Source: Heliocybe sulcata
Taxonomy: Eukaryota; Basidiomycota; Agaricomycetes; Gloeophyllales; Gloeophyllaceae
NCBI GenBank assembly: GCA_004369045.1
Contig: ML213537.1
Location: 27,036 to 91,035, forward strand
DNA: 64,000 bases
Direction of reading: 5' to 3'
The notes beneath the pieces are model-generated. The model saw nothing but the letters and a program-made list of their open reading frames with translations. It was not told where the DNA came from and made no database searches. Shown here in pieces: positions 11,641 through 22,985 of the stretch. Numbering within the stretch: the first letter of the stretch is position 1; every line of letters begins with the position of its first letter. A program made the translations under genes and the position numbers.

Positions 11641-12357
11641 CCAGTCTTCCCTACAGATCCACCACTGCGTTTGATGGTGCAGACACAAGTCATACATGAA
11701 GACCGCACAGCGAGAACAGGGAGCAAAACCCCGGTGGTGTCGAATCGAGCGGGGCTGCGATACAGCAACCACACCATCCTGCACCGCCGACCTGGAAGAC
11801 ACAGGCGCCCGCGCCCGCGCACGGCCACGGCCTGTGGACGCCTCGTCCGATGCAGGCAGAAGAAGAAAGAGCGGCGCTGGCCGGTCGGGTGGAGCGGGTC
11901 TGACATCAGGAAAATGCAGGAAAGTGGCAGCGGTCAAGCCTCCGTCGACGCTGGCAGTAAGGGTGCGCATGAATCGTATTCAGCAAAACGCCGCGCTTAC
12001 ACACCACAAGGAGGGCCGCACGCATCGTCTGACCTGCAAAGAATAAGAGGCTGCGTATGACAATAGGGATGCCAACTAGCTTGGGCAGTGGGCGTATCTT
12101 ATATGTAGGAAATGGGAATGGGATGAGTCTCGCATTACAAGAAAAGAGAAGAGGACGAGCCGGGATGATCGGGTGCTGTGAATGCTTTGAGGCGAGAAGG
12201 ACCGCCACAACCTCGCTCTCGGGCCTGGACTGCAGGCGTAAATTCATTTTCTCCCAATAGTTCCACAAAGCACTTATCCTATTGCCGTCTTGCCACCTCT
12301 GCAATAACCGTCCCTCCGTCCCGGGACGTCGACCTATACCATGCTTCATCATCACGC
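11641..12357. repeat. linker block L1
   Basis: A GC-rich block repeated inverted at 26.25-26.85 kb and, more diverged, in the centre at 20.7-21.1 kb. Shared words include CCCGATCATCCC, CATATAAGATACGCCCACTGCC (inverse here) and GAAGACCGCACAGCGAGAAC. Frames stay open on both strands over 110-190 codons and are partly conserved between copies, but the openness in several frames at once fits GC-rich DNA better than a gene. I recognise no domain. Confidence 0.6.
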
Positions 12358-13665
12358 TCAGTCTTCGAGTCGGAGCCGCGTGACGATCTCTCCCTCGTCT
12401 GTAAGTCTCCACTCCGTGCTCATTCCTCGTACATCCACTACATAGATGACCGCCGCATCGAGTTCTTCACACCTGGAGTTGAGAATCTCTCGCACGGTGC
12501 CATCCAAGGCGTCGCGGTGCCCTTTAGGAAGCACGACGTGGAGAGAAAGCTCCTTCATAGCGGGGGCAAGAGGCATGGTACCGGAAAGAACAAGGTGGCT
12601 CAGAACGCCTTTGAAGCCGTCTACAGCCCGGGGCGAGACCCATCCGGAAATGCTGAGATGCAGGATGGTGGGCAACACCGAGAGCAAAGCTTTGAACTGT
12701 GCGGCATCATGTAGCACGCCGCCTCTATTAAGCTCCAGCCGTTCCAATTGACATCCAGAACGATCCAGCATGGGAAGTAGGCAGGAGATGATAGGCATTG
12801 ACACTTAGTCGGCTGAAAGGTCCAAAGAGCGCAAACGCGGTGTATGGATGCAAGATAAGAAAGCAGAGTAACCCCCATCACAGAAGGATCCGGTTAGTTC
12901 CTCCAGGTGCGGGAGTGATATCATCCATCTCTCGGAGTGGAACTGAGCCTCCTCGGCGTCATGATCTTTCATTCTGAACTTCAGCGATCGCAGAAACTGG
13001 AATCCTTGCAGGAACACAGCGCAGGAGAAGTCGAAGAGCATATACTTTACTAGGGTAAGGTGAGTGACTTTTCCCCGATCGATTCGCATCCTGTCTGAGA
13101 TGCTAGGAACTGCTAACGAGAGAGATTGTAGTTGCGGGGCCATGATGTGCTCGAATAAGATGTACTTCCGGTCCAAGGTGAAGTCCACCTCAAGCGATAG
13201 CCGTCGGAGGAGAGGTAGTTCGACGGGCACCCTGCAAATCTGCTGCAATGTCCACTCGCATCCCGAGAAAGAGAGCGCCTCGCAGCGGGGCATGCAGACC
13301 CTCCATTTCTCGAAGCAATCTTCGGGGATAGATTTGCGCGGATAGTTGGTTGCGAACGTGATTGAAACACGGACATCCAGCGCACGAGCCACGCACCGGC
13401 ACAGGTGTTCAGTGAGATTGGGTATCTGCTGGGACAAGAAAGGTTTTCGCAGGTCGCTTGGACTTCTGCAACAGACAAGCACAACTGTAGACCATAACTT
13501 GGGATACGCAAGAGCACAGTGCCTCCACCGGGAGCAGACTTGGACCAGAATGAAGGGTAAAAATGTCGGGCCTAGCTCGTAAACACCGATACTATGCAGG
13601 CAGATGAGGAAGATGTCGGACAACAGTTCAGTTGGGAGTTCATGTATCATATTTGGTGAGCCCAT
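12358..13665 (-). pseudogene. F-box gene F1-2, interrupted by one stop
   Basis: Collinear with the intact F1-4 over its whole length and nearly identical to it. It starts MGSPNMIHELPTELL with the F-box TELLSDIFLICL and VLVQVCSRWRHCA. One in-frame TAA at 12805-12807 replaces the cysteine codon found in F1-4 (LSAD-stop-VSMPIISC against LADCESRPIISY). Downstream the frame continues open to the normal end (RLRLED). Either a 286-residue truncated protein is made or the gene is a young pseudogene. It shares a divergent promoter with the intact F2-2. Confidence 0.75.
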
Positions 13666-14071
13666 TGTGGTCGATGTTCCTAGAACAAGGTCAACAAATG
13701 AGCCATAGTATGCGCCTCGTACGCACGTACAAGTATTGCTTGAATATTCTTATGCCAGACGCGCTTCGGAACCCGCAGCTCATAGAGCGAGACAGTGACG
13801 AGTAGTGATATGTTCCAGATGCTGTCTGGTTGGACGGACGTAGCTGCAAGAGCATGCACAAGTCGTAGGGGTAGGGTATATTACTGACTATCGAATCCAG
13901 CACTCCCGGGTTCGTCCGACATGCTCTCCGTCTTCTCTCCGTCCACTGAGCTTCCTTCGTCTCTGTATTGCGCTCGAGTTTGCTACGCAAAGCGTCACCG
14001 TGACAGATACTACAAGCACCTATCCCAGGTCCGACGAGCTTGTTTACTGCTAGAAGGACGCGATGGCACAG
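13666..14071. promoter_or_regulatory. divergent F1/F2 promoter, unit U2
   Basis: The region between F1-2 and F2-2 carries the conserved word TACGCACGTACAAGTAT at 13720-13736. Just before the F1-2 start lies an AACATCGACCACAATGG context like that in U3 and U4. The upstream stretch CCAGATGCTGTCTGGTTGGA near 13815 also recurs in U3 and U4. Confidence 0.4.
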
Positions 14072-15687
14072 ATGCCGGACTCGTTGGCACAGGGCGAGGA
14101 TGACCTTGGGCATATCGGTTAGTACGGTCACGCCTGTGAATCCTACTCGATGCCCTTATGATATGATACGCATTTTACGTAGACCAATTACAGCTAAAGT
14201 CTGGTATGGAGATGGAGGGTGCAGATACTGGAAGTCCGGCGGAGGTGATTCACCGCTACGGGATCCTGCATAAGCGTGGACTATCTGATCGAGCGTGAGC
14301 CTAGGAACACCTAGTGGCATACCGTGTGGCAGCGATCAACCAACTTCCGGTAGAGATTCTCTCAGCCATCATGGTCGAATTCGTCAATAATCCATACAGG
14401 GTGATCACCCTTACCCCCCGGTTTACCCACCAATTGGTTCTGTCGCAAGTCTGTCGTCTTTGGCGTCAGTGTGCCCATGCAACACCACGCCTGTGGAGCT
14501 CCGTGGTCATCTGGCAAGATGGCCGGCGGCCCGACCTCAGAAATAAAGATGAACCAAACCTGCGGACACAGACCGCGTTTCTAGACACCTGTGTCACTCG
14601 TGCTCGACCTTTGCCCTTGGACCTCACCTTACACATCTACGAGCCCTCAGATGACGTCGATGCATCTCTTGATATATGGCGCTCCTCTATGAGTCGCTGC
14701 CAATCATTACATGTCTATTGCCCAGAGATCGTCTGGGATGAGCTCGTCTCCACGACCATTGAGCTGCCGTTGCTCGACAAACTCGAATTGTGCATATTTG
14801 AACGCGAAACCCAGACCCCACTCTCGCTGAATAGTTTGGCGATGCCGAAGCTCAAGCACCTGGAAATCGATCTTGAAGGAGTCGGTGACACCCCTGATGG
14901 AGTCGACTGGTCCCAGCTCTCCACGCTAGCCATACGATTCGCGAATGTTAATCGCCGCCTCAACTCTGTCCTGCATCAATGCCCCGCTTTACGGCGGCTG
15001 GTGCTTGGGCTCGAAGTCATTGGCATCGATCACATGTGCAACATAACACTGCCATTTCTGGAGGACTTCTATTGTTCCATCTACGATGAAGAAGAGGACG
15101 GCCTTGCTCAACACGTCTTTCCAAGTTTTGTACTCCCCCGACTTCAGAAACTAACTGTCTATGCGTCGGACACACACCCGCATACCAAACCATTGGTGCG
15201 CATGCTCCGCAGATCGGGTTGCATGCTGGAGATGCTCGATATTCACAATCGGGGTGTCATAGACAATGGAGACCATTTCTACGAGCTGCTCATGAGCTGT
15301 CCCGCTCTGTCATCGCTCACGATCACGGGCGTCTATGATGGCACCTACGGCGCGTCCACGTCCATAGATGATTCCCTTCTGCGCCTCATCCGAATGGTCG
15401 ACGGCTATCCTGTCCCGAAACTCGAATGCCTCCTGCTCGGCCTTAAAGTTGGCCAGACAGACGGACGCTTCCCTTCCAACAGCGTGGTATCCGAGATCCT
15501 GAATGCGCGGCGGCTTCAGGACCCCACCACGCAGCTCCGCGAGGCGGACGTTGTCATCCACGGCATGGACAGTGTTCGTCGGATGGGATGGTTCGTCCGA
15601 GACGGAGGGGAGATATCTCGGAAAGGCGCGAGAGATGACACGCTGCAGGAAGATATCATGCGGGTTTGGCGGGGTGCGGACCTGTAA
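14072..15687 (+). CDS. F-box protein F2-2
   Basis: Three exons: 14072-14117, 14183-14244, 14305-15687 (496 residues). The small first two exons give MPDSLAQGEDDLGHIDQ and an acidic linker; the third begins EHLVAYRVAAINQ and runs to the stop at 15685. The F-box is LPVEILSAIM with LVLSQVCRLWRQCAHATPRL, followed by Leu-rich repeats and the C-terminal MGWFVRDGGEISRKGA module. It is intact and close to F2-1 and F2-3. A partial extra copy of its own C-terminus follows at 15738. Predicted SCF receptor with unknown target. Confidence 0.85.
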
Positions 15688-15737
15688 GGAGTTCTGACGA
15701 CCTAATCTCGGCATTCTGCATCTACGCGCCCATCTTG

Positions 15738-15976
15738 ACGAAGCAGCCAGCATCCCTTCCGATAGTGCTATTTGTGAGATCTTGAACGTCCGGCGGCTTG
15801 CGAATCCGCCCATGTGCGTGCAGCTCAGCAATGCCAACATTGTCATTCGCAGGGGCTATAGTATGACTTTGATGAGATGGATAGTCCAAGATGGAGGGGA
15901 GATAATTCGGGAAAGCGAAGGAGATGCCACGCTATGGCCAGATACTGCACGGGTTTCGGAGAACACGGAGTCATAA
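15738..15976 (+). pseudogene. F2 C-terminal remnant
   Basis: Just after the F2-2 stop, a second, diverged copy of the F2 C-terminal region appears: IPSDSAICEILNVRRL matches FPSNSVVSEILNARRL, and MRWIVQDGGEIIRESEG matches MGWFVRDGGEISRKGAR. It ends with its own stop at 15974-15976. No F-box or repeat region precedes it. It is the tail of an older tandem F2 paralogue, present only in U2. Confidence 0.7.
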
Positions 15977-16188
15977 TGAGTTCCATTAATGATACTAGCA
16001 GCTGGGGTACGCGGCGTATGTGCTAAGGATTTTCATTTGTATTGCTGGGTAAGCTAGACCTCTGAGAGGTCTAAGATAAATATTCCTTTCTTTGCGCGTT
16101 CAGATCCGAAGTTCATACGCTCACCGACAACTACCTCGAACGCGCTTCAAGCTTCAAGCTTTACCAATCGCAATAGCCCCAGTTCACA

Positions 16189-17035
16189 ATGTCTTCCAAA
16201 GCCAAGAGCAATGTAAAGGTACTTAAGGGCAAGAAGCTGACCCTCTGGATAGCTAAACTAGCTGTTACAACTCACCAAATCTAACGCAAACTGCAGCGGA
16301 GGATCGAGTGCTCGCATGCATCAAGAAAGTAAGCATCCTACCTGGTATATATCTACGTCAGGACCTCACCGCCCGTTCGGAGCAGTAGACGTCGCCGCAA
16401 ACCTGAAAGGCGCCGTGCCAAAGACCGCGACTCGGAAGATCCTCCTCGCGCTCGCGGAGAAGAACGAGGTGGTTCCGAAAGCATACGGTTGAGTCGGGCA
16501 TCATCACCCCACCTTTCTGATGGTCATGAACATAGTCGTTCTGTAGGAAAGACAACGTTCTTTGTAGCGAACCAGGCGAACCTGGACGAGCTGTCGGCAA
16601 AGAAACTCGCTGCTTTAGACACCGAAACCAAGGCTATCGACGAAACGAACGCAGCCTTGACAGCAAAACTCAAAACCACATCTACCGGTCGGTCTCTCGT
16701 CCCACTCACACGCGCATCGCCAAGCTAAAAGGCACCCCCACGAACGACGAGCTCAGTACTCAAATCCAAACCGTCGCGCCATCCCCTCCCCTCACCCAGT
16801 CCGTCAGATCGACAAAACACACACCCACCTCGCGCCTCTCCGCTCCGGCACCACCTGGCGCGTCGAATGGGTCCGCCGCAGAACCGTCTTCAAAACGTAC
16901 GCGCCCCCGCACTCCCAATCGCACTTCCTTCCAGCTTCTGAGACACAGCCGCCGACGCGCTCCCCCGCCAAGACGACACCGCCGAGCACGCCCTCACCGC
17001 TCCACGCACATCCCTCAAACTCAAAAGGTAATCCA
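16189..17035 (+). pseudogene. HOP2 copy 2, decayed
   Basis: Starts like copy 1 (MSSKAKSNVKVL) but shows several lesions. The first donor is lost (GCTGACC instead of GGTGACC) after a one-base loss. About 16 bases around the exon 3 acceptor and its MNR codons are missing. The segment after the coiled coil is shortened, and the C-terminal exons keep only pieces (DKTHTHLAPLRSG, RRRTVFKT, EHALTA). Codons elsewhere remain near-identical to copy 1, so decay is fairly recent. It ends convergent with the axis gene. Confidence 0.75.
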
Positions 17036-17240
17036 TTTCCATTCCCACTAACCACTAACCACTTCCTCTTCTCTGTACAATTACCCCCACGTCACTCCAG
17101 CGTGCCACACTCTGTACACCATGTAACTCATATGCATACCCCGCTCAATATACACACCCATATGTGCAATCCAAACCAGTTATCACAAGTCACATCGAGA
17201 CTCCCTCCGCAATAACCCCCTCATCTCCCCACCAACCCCC

Positions 17241-19804
17241 TCACGTCCCACCCGCACCCCCGCACCACCCCACCAACCCCCTCATCTCCTCCACACACTC
17301 CCCCAACCTCCCCTCCACCTCCCGCGCGCTCTCCAAAAGCGGCCCAATATCCGCCGGCCGCACCGCCACGCCCTCCAACGGCGGCGCGCTCCGCACGCTC
17401 GCGCTCTTCCCCCCGCCCCACCTCGCCTTCTCCTTCTCCTTCTTGTGCTGGGTGTGGGCGCGGCCTTTAACAGTCCCCATCCCATCCATCTCATCCCAAT
17501 CCTCCTCCTCCCCCTCCTCCTCCCCCTCCCCCTCCCTTACCCTCCCAATCCTAAACAGACTCGCCAAACTCGGTCGTCTAGGCGCAAGCTTCCACCCCCC
17601 CGCCTCCGCGCTCGTCTTCGCGCGCCTCCTCCCCCCCCTCCCCTCCTTCACCATCCTCAACACGTCTCTCACACCGCTCATCCCCGCCCGCCTCTTCCCC
17701 CCTTCCTCGTGGTGGTGGTGCTCAGGGAGCGTGACGGTACTCCCCCCCACACCCCACCTCCACTCCCTATCCACTCCCTCCCCCTCGCCCTCGCCGGTAG
17801 TGTGCAACATCTCCCTCAGCAACCCCATCTGCCGCGCGCTCAAATCGTGCCGCCCCTCGCTCGCGCGCCACCCCGACGCCAGCGTCACCCGCCTCTCCCT
17901 CTCCCTCTCCCTCTCCGGGGCACTGTGGCTCACCTGCATCGCCGGCGCACTGCCCCCTCCCCCTCCCGCCCCCGCCCCCGCCCCGCCCAGCTCGACAAGC
18001 AGCTCCGCGCACTCCCACACGACCCTATACCTCCTCTCCACCGCCTCGTACTCCCTCCCCACCCCCACCCCGGCGGCCTGCACGTCCCTTACGAGCGCCG
18101 CGTACGTAACTTGTAGCTGCTTCAGCTCTGCAAGGTCCACATGTGAGCACCAAGAAACGACAAACACAGAGAAAGGGAAAGGGAAAAGGGAGGAACCAAG
18201 AACCACAGAAACAGAACCGAAGACACCAAACCACAGAAGAACCTCAAACCCAAGAAACATCAACACTCACTATCCACACTCCCCGCAAACTCCCTAACAA
18301 GCTCCAAATCCCTCCTCAGCGCGCCCTGCGCCTCGCTAATCCTTGCCGGGATCATCAGCTCCCCCTTCAAATCGCCCAGCGAGTTCCGCCGGGCGCCCAT
18401 CCCACTCGCCACGGGCACGGGGAGCTGCGCGGCGCGCCCGAGGCTCGCGCTCTGTTTCGCTGGGGCGGGCAGTGCGGTTTCCGAGCGCGCTTTGGAGCTT
18501 AAGCTTGGTGGTGATGGCCGTGGGTTGGAGCTTGGTGGTGATGGCCGTGGTTTGGAGCTGGGTGGTGATGGCCGTGGCTTTGAGCTCGGTGTTTCCGACC
18601 TTGGCTTTAAACTCGCCGTCGACCCCAACCCCGTCCCAACGCCCGACTGCGTCTTCCGATGCCTCGGCCTCAGCGCCACGGGCGCACCAAGCGAGATCCT
18701 GCGCATCCGTCTCACAAAGCCATGTTCCACATCCCCCTCCCCACTCGCACTCTCCCTCACACTCGCACTCACACTCGCACTCACGCTCACACTGACACTC
18801 GTATCCGTCCCCGTCGACACGCTCCGCCCGCGCGGGCCCTCTCTCCCAGCCTCCTCATCCCCCTCGCTCACCTCGCCCTCCGCCACGCCGCCCCGAAAAA
18901 ACCAGCGCGCGCGGCCCGGGCTGTGTGGGTCCGTCACCGTCCGCGTCGACATCCCAGGAGGAGGAGGCGCGCGCTCACGTTCTCGGTCCATGCCCTCCTC
19001 GCCTGCACTCCTCTTCCGCCGCCCCCAGCGTTTGCCGACGCTCCCTATGCGCGAGAGCACGCCGCGGCTGTGCGGGGACGACACCGCGAGCTCCGGCTGG
19101 GCAGGGGCGGGCAGGTCAGGGGTGCTGGGCACGGGCACGGGGTAGGTCGGCTCTTCGGGGTCGATGTCGACGAGCTCGATGAGGTTGTTGTCTAGAGGCC
19201 GCGGCCGGCTCTTCTTGCGCAGTCGGCGGCGCTCGCGCTGGGCGGTGGTGGTGGCGCCGGAGAAGGCGCGGGGGACGGGGTGGTGAGGCGCGGAGGAGCC
19301 GGAGAGCGTGGGGCGGAGGGCGTGGGTGGAGCCGTAGGCGAAGGACTCGCGCGAGGGGGGGACGGAGAAGAGGGAGGCGGTGGGGGAGCGCGGGAAGGCG
19401 TCGGGAGGAGGCGTTGGGAGGGGAGGACGTGCGCGGGCGGTGATGGTGCGGTCTTCGGCGGAGGAGGGGGAGGAGGAGCGCCGGCCGCGCGGGGGGAGGT
19501 CGTAGTCGTAGTCGGCGTCCCAGTTCTCTGGGGGCCAGGGGGCGGGCGAGGGGCGGGGAGGGCGGCGGCGGCGGGGGGTGGTGTCGGATGTGGAGGGAAA
19601 GTCGGCGTCCCAGTTCTCGGTTGGGGTTGGGGGGATGGGGATGCGGGCGGGCGAGGAGGGCCCGGGTTGGAGGGGGGAGTCGGGGGGGAAGTCAAAGTCT
19701 TCGTCCCAGTTCTCCGAGGATGCTTGGACGGGTTTGGTTAACAGTAGAGACATCTGAGAGGGAGACGTACCTGGTCTGAGTGGGCTCTGTGTTGTGGAGG
19801 TCAT
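17241..19804 (-). CDS. ENWD-repeat protein on the palindrome axis, possibly Byr4/Bfa1-like
   Basis: Two exons: 18271-19804 and 17241-18127 (minus), 806 residues, in frame across a GTGAGT/TTGCAG intron. The N-terminus has three acidic repeats: ENWDEDFDF, ENWDADF and ENWDADYDYD. Then come a Pro/Ser-rich region, a basic stretch (RERRRLRKKSRPRP), a Ser-Val repeat, several KPRPSPPSS repeats and a C-terminal half with helical segments (LKQLQVTYAALVRDVQ, RYRVVWECAELLVELGG). This layout resembles basidiomycete proteins I recall being annotated as Byr4, the scaffold of the septation-network GAP, but that link is from memory and tentative. It is the only single-copy gene inside the palindrome and lies across its axis. 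It is GC-richer than its neighbours and dominated by C/G third positions. Confidence 0.6.
18502..18590. repeat. 27-bp coding tandem repeat
   Basis: Three to four copies of a 27-bp unit (core GGTGGTGATGGCCGTGG followed by TTGGAGCT-like bases) encode the repeated KPRPSPPSS segment of the minus-strand axis gene. Next to it, a 6-bp CACTCG/CACTCA run at about 18755-18800 encodes its Ser-Val/Ser-Ala run. Copy number is likely to vary between strains. Confidence 0.75.
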
Positions 19805-20449
19805 GTAGGAGAAGTGCGGTTGTGGAGGTCAAGTACAAGTTGAAGAGGCCACGTGGTTGTAATTTACGGCCCTGGCTCCGAAGCGTTGGTCTTCTCTTCG
19901 ACTGTCGTAACGCTGCATTGTGTGGCTGAGACAACGTTCGTTGATTTGCACGGTGATTGCGCAGCCTCAACTTTAAACGACACCATCTTTAGACTCTGTC
20001 TGTTCGGCTATCTCTGTAAACATGGCCAGGGACATCTCGCCTGATGGAGCACGTTCAAGTCACTTTTACAGGACCTCTGCAGGGACAACGCTCTTCGTGA
20101 TGAACCCACCACAAGAGTTACGGCAACTTGTCCTGCTTCTCCACCAAAGTCCCCGACAAGTCTCGCTGGCCTTATTGTCGGAAGACTAGACTCGACACGT
20201 ACTATTCTCCTTCGATGCATCTACCGGGACGTACTCGCCAGACGAAAATCGCATCGCCTGCTCCGTCCAGGACGACACTCCAGAACCCCGCCTACCTTCT
20301 CCGACTCACGCAAGTACTGTAGGGTGGTAAAGACGCAGCAGAGGTTCCGTGGGCTGTATCAGGGACTTGGATCAGCGACGTAAGCGTGCACACCCTCTTC
20401 ACCAGTGTAACTGCTGGCCATTCTAATTTATCGTAGCCCGCCTGCTCTT
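19805..20449. other. axis gene upstream region
   Basis: No gene seen. This is the presumed promoter and 5' region of the axis gene. It has no obvious counterpart on the left side of the axis, so the palindrome centre is asymmetric: about 200 bp separates HOP2-2 from the axis gene on the left, but 645 bp separates the axis gene from the first repeated block on the right. Confidence 0.4.
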
Positions 20450-21700
20450 TCCTTCTCGGCCTCAGCCTCGACTCCCAGCCTAGCTATGCGAATCTCGGAA
20501 AAGCGTGCTTTTCATCCGACGCGCAGTGAAGGCCTTCTCATACTACTTGCTTGCACGGTCGACGCTCCTCCGAAAAACGGCCCGTCCTACTGTCTAGTCT
20601 GCGCGGTAACACTTGCATCGTCCATGCGGTCCATCTCGACACTCGGCTCAAGCTTCACGTGCCCTCCGTCCCTCTACTTCTCTCCCATGTCGTGTTGGCC
20701 GAGACTACCTGCTTATTTGCCAATGCCAGTTTCATCCCATCCCATCTCCCACATACAAGATACGTCCCCTGCCCAAACTAGTTCGCACCCGTATTGCCAA
20801 ACGCAGCCCGCTATTTCGTGTAGGCCAGACGACGCGCGCGTTCCTGCGTGTGCCTTCGAAGCGCGGCGTCCTGCCGCACACAATTTGTGCGCGCCGTGAC
20901 TGTAACTCGCTCGACCGCTACCACATTCCTGCATTTTCCCAGTGTCTCTTCTCGCTTCTTCTGCGACCCACGCCCTCCAGGCGCCTGGAGTCGTAAAGCG
21001 CGTGTCTATCAACTCGCTGGGCGATGTGCTCCTCGTCCGTATCGCCGCCCCGCTCGATTCTACACCTGCCCATACTCGCTGTGAACCGACGGACTACGAG
21101 GCTCCTCCCTTCTGCCGCGTTTTCTTGATCCGGTCTCGCTCCGGCGACAAGGCGATACTCGGGAACCGCTCTGAAGGCCTACCTTCCCCGCTCACGCACC
21201 GAGCGTCGGAGCCCTCGCGACGGGAGTCCTGTGGGCGGTATCAGCGAGGTAAGTGTGTCGCCAGTCTTGACCAACATTGGAACGGCTGGTCATCTTCATC
21301 CGTCGTAGCCCTTGCTCTCGGAAATGGGCCGCTCGTTTGTCCGACGCGCACTCTTACCTATCTGCTTGAACCATCCCGAGCAACACGTTCCTACGTATCT
21401 CCAGTCTTGGCGTCCATGTCGTCTTTCTCGACACTCGGCTCAAGCTTCACGTTTCCTAGCTTCCGTGCCCCCTCGCTCGGCTTTTTTTCGTGTCGTCGGC
21501 CGAGATTACCTGGGAAGGCCTTGATCGCGCGATACCCGTCCTTCTCCTCCGCGGCTGCACAATCCGAACTTCGACGCTACGGTGATGTCGAGGAGCTCCC
21601 AGTCCATCCCCTCTTCATGTCTGCCGCTTTCAGAATACACCTATCCCGGTCCACGAGGCTGTGACGGTCCTTTCCCGTGGAACCACTCGCCGCGCCAGAC
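20450..21700. repeat. central linker copy, internally duplicated
   Basis: 20720-20960 is a diverged copy of the linker at 26345-26560 (CATCCCATCTCCCACATA, GAAGCGCGGCGT, TTCCTGCATTTTCCC). Within the block a segment is itself duplicated: TCTCGACACTCGGCTCAAGC with flanking matches occurs near 20633 and again near 21427. No gene is recognised; frames are open on both strands because of the base composition. Confidence 0.55.
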
Positions 21701-22009
21701 ACGGTTTCTTCTCCTCTCTTAGCGGACTCGTCGCCATCTCCGACATACGATACCCCATCGCTTGATCTATCCCGCAAGAAGCCGTGCACCTCAGACGGGA
21801 CGCGGTTTTCCTGACCGACCAGCGCTGCGCTTTCTCCTTCTGTGACCCACGCCCGTGAGGCGTGTACGACAGTGCAATCCTCGTGCGCATCTCGCACACC
21901 GCCGCGTGGTGCATCTGATTTTCTGCCAGCTCTCCGTTCTCGCTGGGAGGTCTGCACCAGCCGCGGCAGATCTGTGCGACGGTCTTGATCCTGTCTCTAA
22001 CGCAGCTCG

Positions 22010-22235
22010 GGTCGGGAGACCGTGGTCTTTCTGCAGCAGCAAAAACGTTCAGAACGATCAGGAAGATGGAATTACCAATCGCATTGCTATCGTATGCTTT
22101 CTGCTCCACCTCTTCCTTCACCGCGCTCTGTCCATGGTACGCCTCCTTCAGATCTGCGGTGCCGTCTACTAGACCATCTGCGGTACATACGATGCTTGCT
22201 TTCTTGATGTAGACATTCTGGGGTGGTGCTGTTAT
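22010..22235 (-). pseudogene. old HOP2 fragment C
   Basis: Read on the minus strand it contains TACATCAAGAAAGCAAGCAT (exon 2 end and intron), a winged-helix-like block ending GCAGAAAGCATACG, and an intron with TTCCATCTTCCTGATCGTT that matches the HOP2 third intron. Large parts are replaced. It is the central counterpart of fragments A and B and is not coding. Confidence 0.55.
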
Positions 22236-22479
22236 GGTTGGCAGGGGACTCTCGACTGCCGCGTACGGGATTTGAACGCACGAAGCGCTAGATGGTTGAG
22301 CAATACTATCTTATATGCCTCTCAGTACGAGTAGAAACTCTTAAAACTCGTGCAGTCGACGTTGGCTTTCCTGTGTTGTCACATACACGGCAGGCCCGCC
22401 GAATGACATGGAGGAGAGACACAGGAGACGGGCCGGATGTCAGTATTATAAAGTTGAAAACGATCAGGAAGATGGAACT

Positions 22480-22795
22480 ATGACTCGCGGCTCTGCCGTA
22501 TGCTTTCTGAACGACTTCTTTCTTCTTCGCGAGCGCGAGGAGGATCTTCGGAGGCGCGGTCTTTGGCACGGCGCCTTTCAGGTTTGCGGCAATGTCTACA
22601 GTTCCGAAAGGGCGGTTCATCTCTTCCTGTGAGGTGATAACGTAGATGTATATACGGCCAGGCAGGATATTTACTTTCTTGATGTATGCGAGCACTCGAT
22701 CCTCCGCTGCAGTTTGCGTGAACATTTGGTGAGTTTTAGCTATTCTTCTTGTCCTTTGAGCACCTTGATATGCCGCTCTTTGTTTTGGAAGACAT
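22480..22795 (-). pseudogene. HOP2 copy 3, truncated
   Basis: Keeps the ATG exon (frame altered by one extra base: MSSKTKSG then off frame), the EDRVLAYIKK exon and the winged-helix exon (NRPFGTVDIAANLKGAVPK, then ILLALAKKKEVVQKAYG). Immediately after the third intron begins, the sequence jumps at about 22455 to the HOP2 3' flank (GGCCCGCCGAATGACATGG). The coiled coil and C-terminal exons are therefore deleted, about 0.8 kb relative to copy 1. Only the DNA-binding half remains. Confidence 0.75.
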
Positions 22796-22985
22796 TGTGG
22801 ACTGGTGATGTTGCGACTGGGAAAGCGCAGTCGAGGTAGTGGTCGATGGTGTACCGGCGTGTGAACTTCGAATCTGAACACACGAAGGGGACCAAGAAAT
22901 TTTTCTTATGCATAGCAAAATTACAGCTTCCACAAGTGCAGCTCAAAGTCCTTAGGGCATATATAGAGCTTATCAGGAGAACTCC

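Larger units (their letters stand above)
6213..17035. repeat. left arm of the F-box/HOP2 palindrome (units U1 and U2)
   Basis: The gene order F1 (minus), F2 (plus), HOP2 (plus), HOP2 fossil and linker in U1 is followed by F1 (minus), F2 (plus), HOP2 (plus) in U2. The same order appears inverted at 20.45-32.3 kb. Midpoints of matching landmarks agree: F2-1 and F2-4 starts, HOP2-1 and HOP2-4 ends, and F2-2 and F2-3 ends all give 19.2-19.35 kb. Similarity extends through introns and intergenic DNA, for example the flank GACATTGGGA/TCCCAATGTC near 11355 and 27100. Divergence varies along the arm, so it is not a single recent event. Confidence 0.85.

Noticed and set aside
11518-12060. long open frames on both strands in the linker, partly conserved at 26.2-26.8 kb
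   Set aside because: Conservation is explained by DNA duplication, frames are open on both strands at once, and no domain is visible.
17164-18297. plus-strand Pro/Ser-rich frame of 377 codons
   Set aside because: Antisense shadow of the axis gene; its length results from the C-rich complement of Glu/Gly-rich coding sequence.
20486-21664. several plus-strand frames of 120-240 codons in the palindrome centre
   Set aside because: They fall in decayed linker copies with internal duplication and are not conserved as proteins.
22245-22330. tRNA-like word (GGGATTTGAACG, as in a T-loop read on the minus strand)
   Set aside because: The T stem does not pair and no anticodon or acceptor stem can be drawn.
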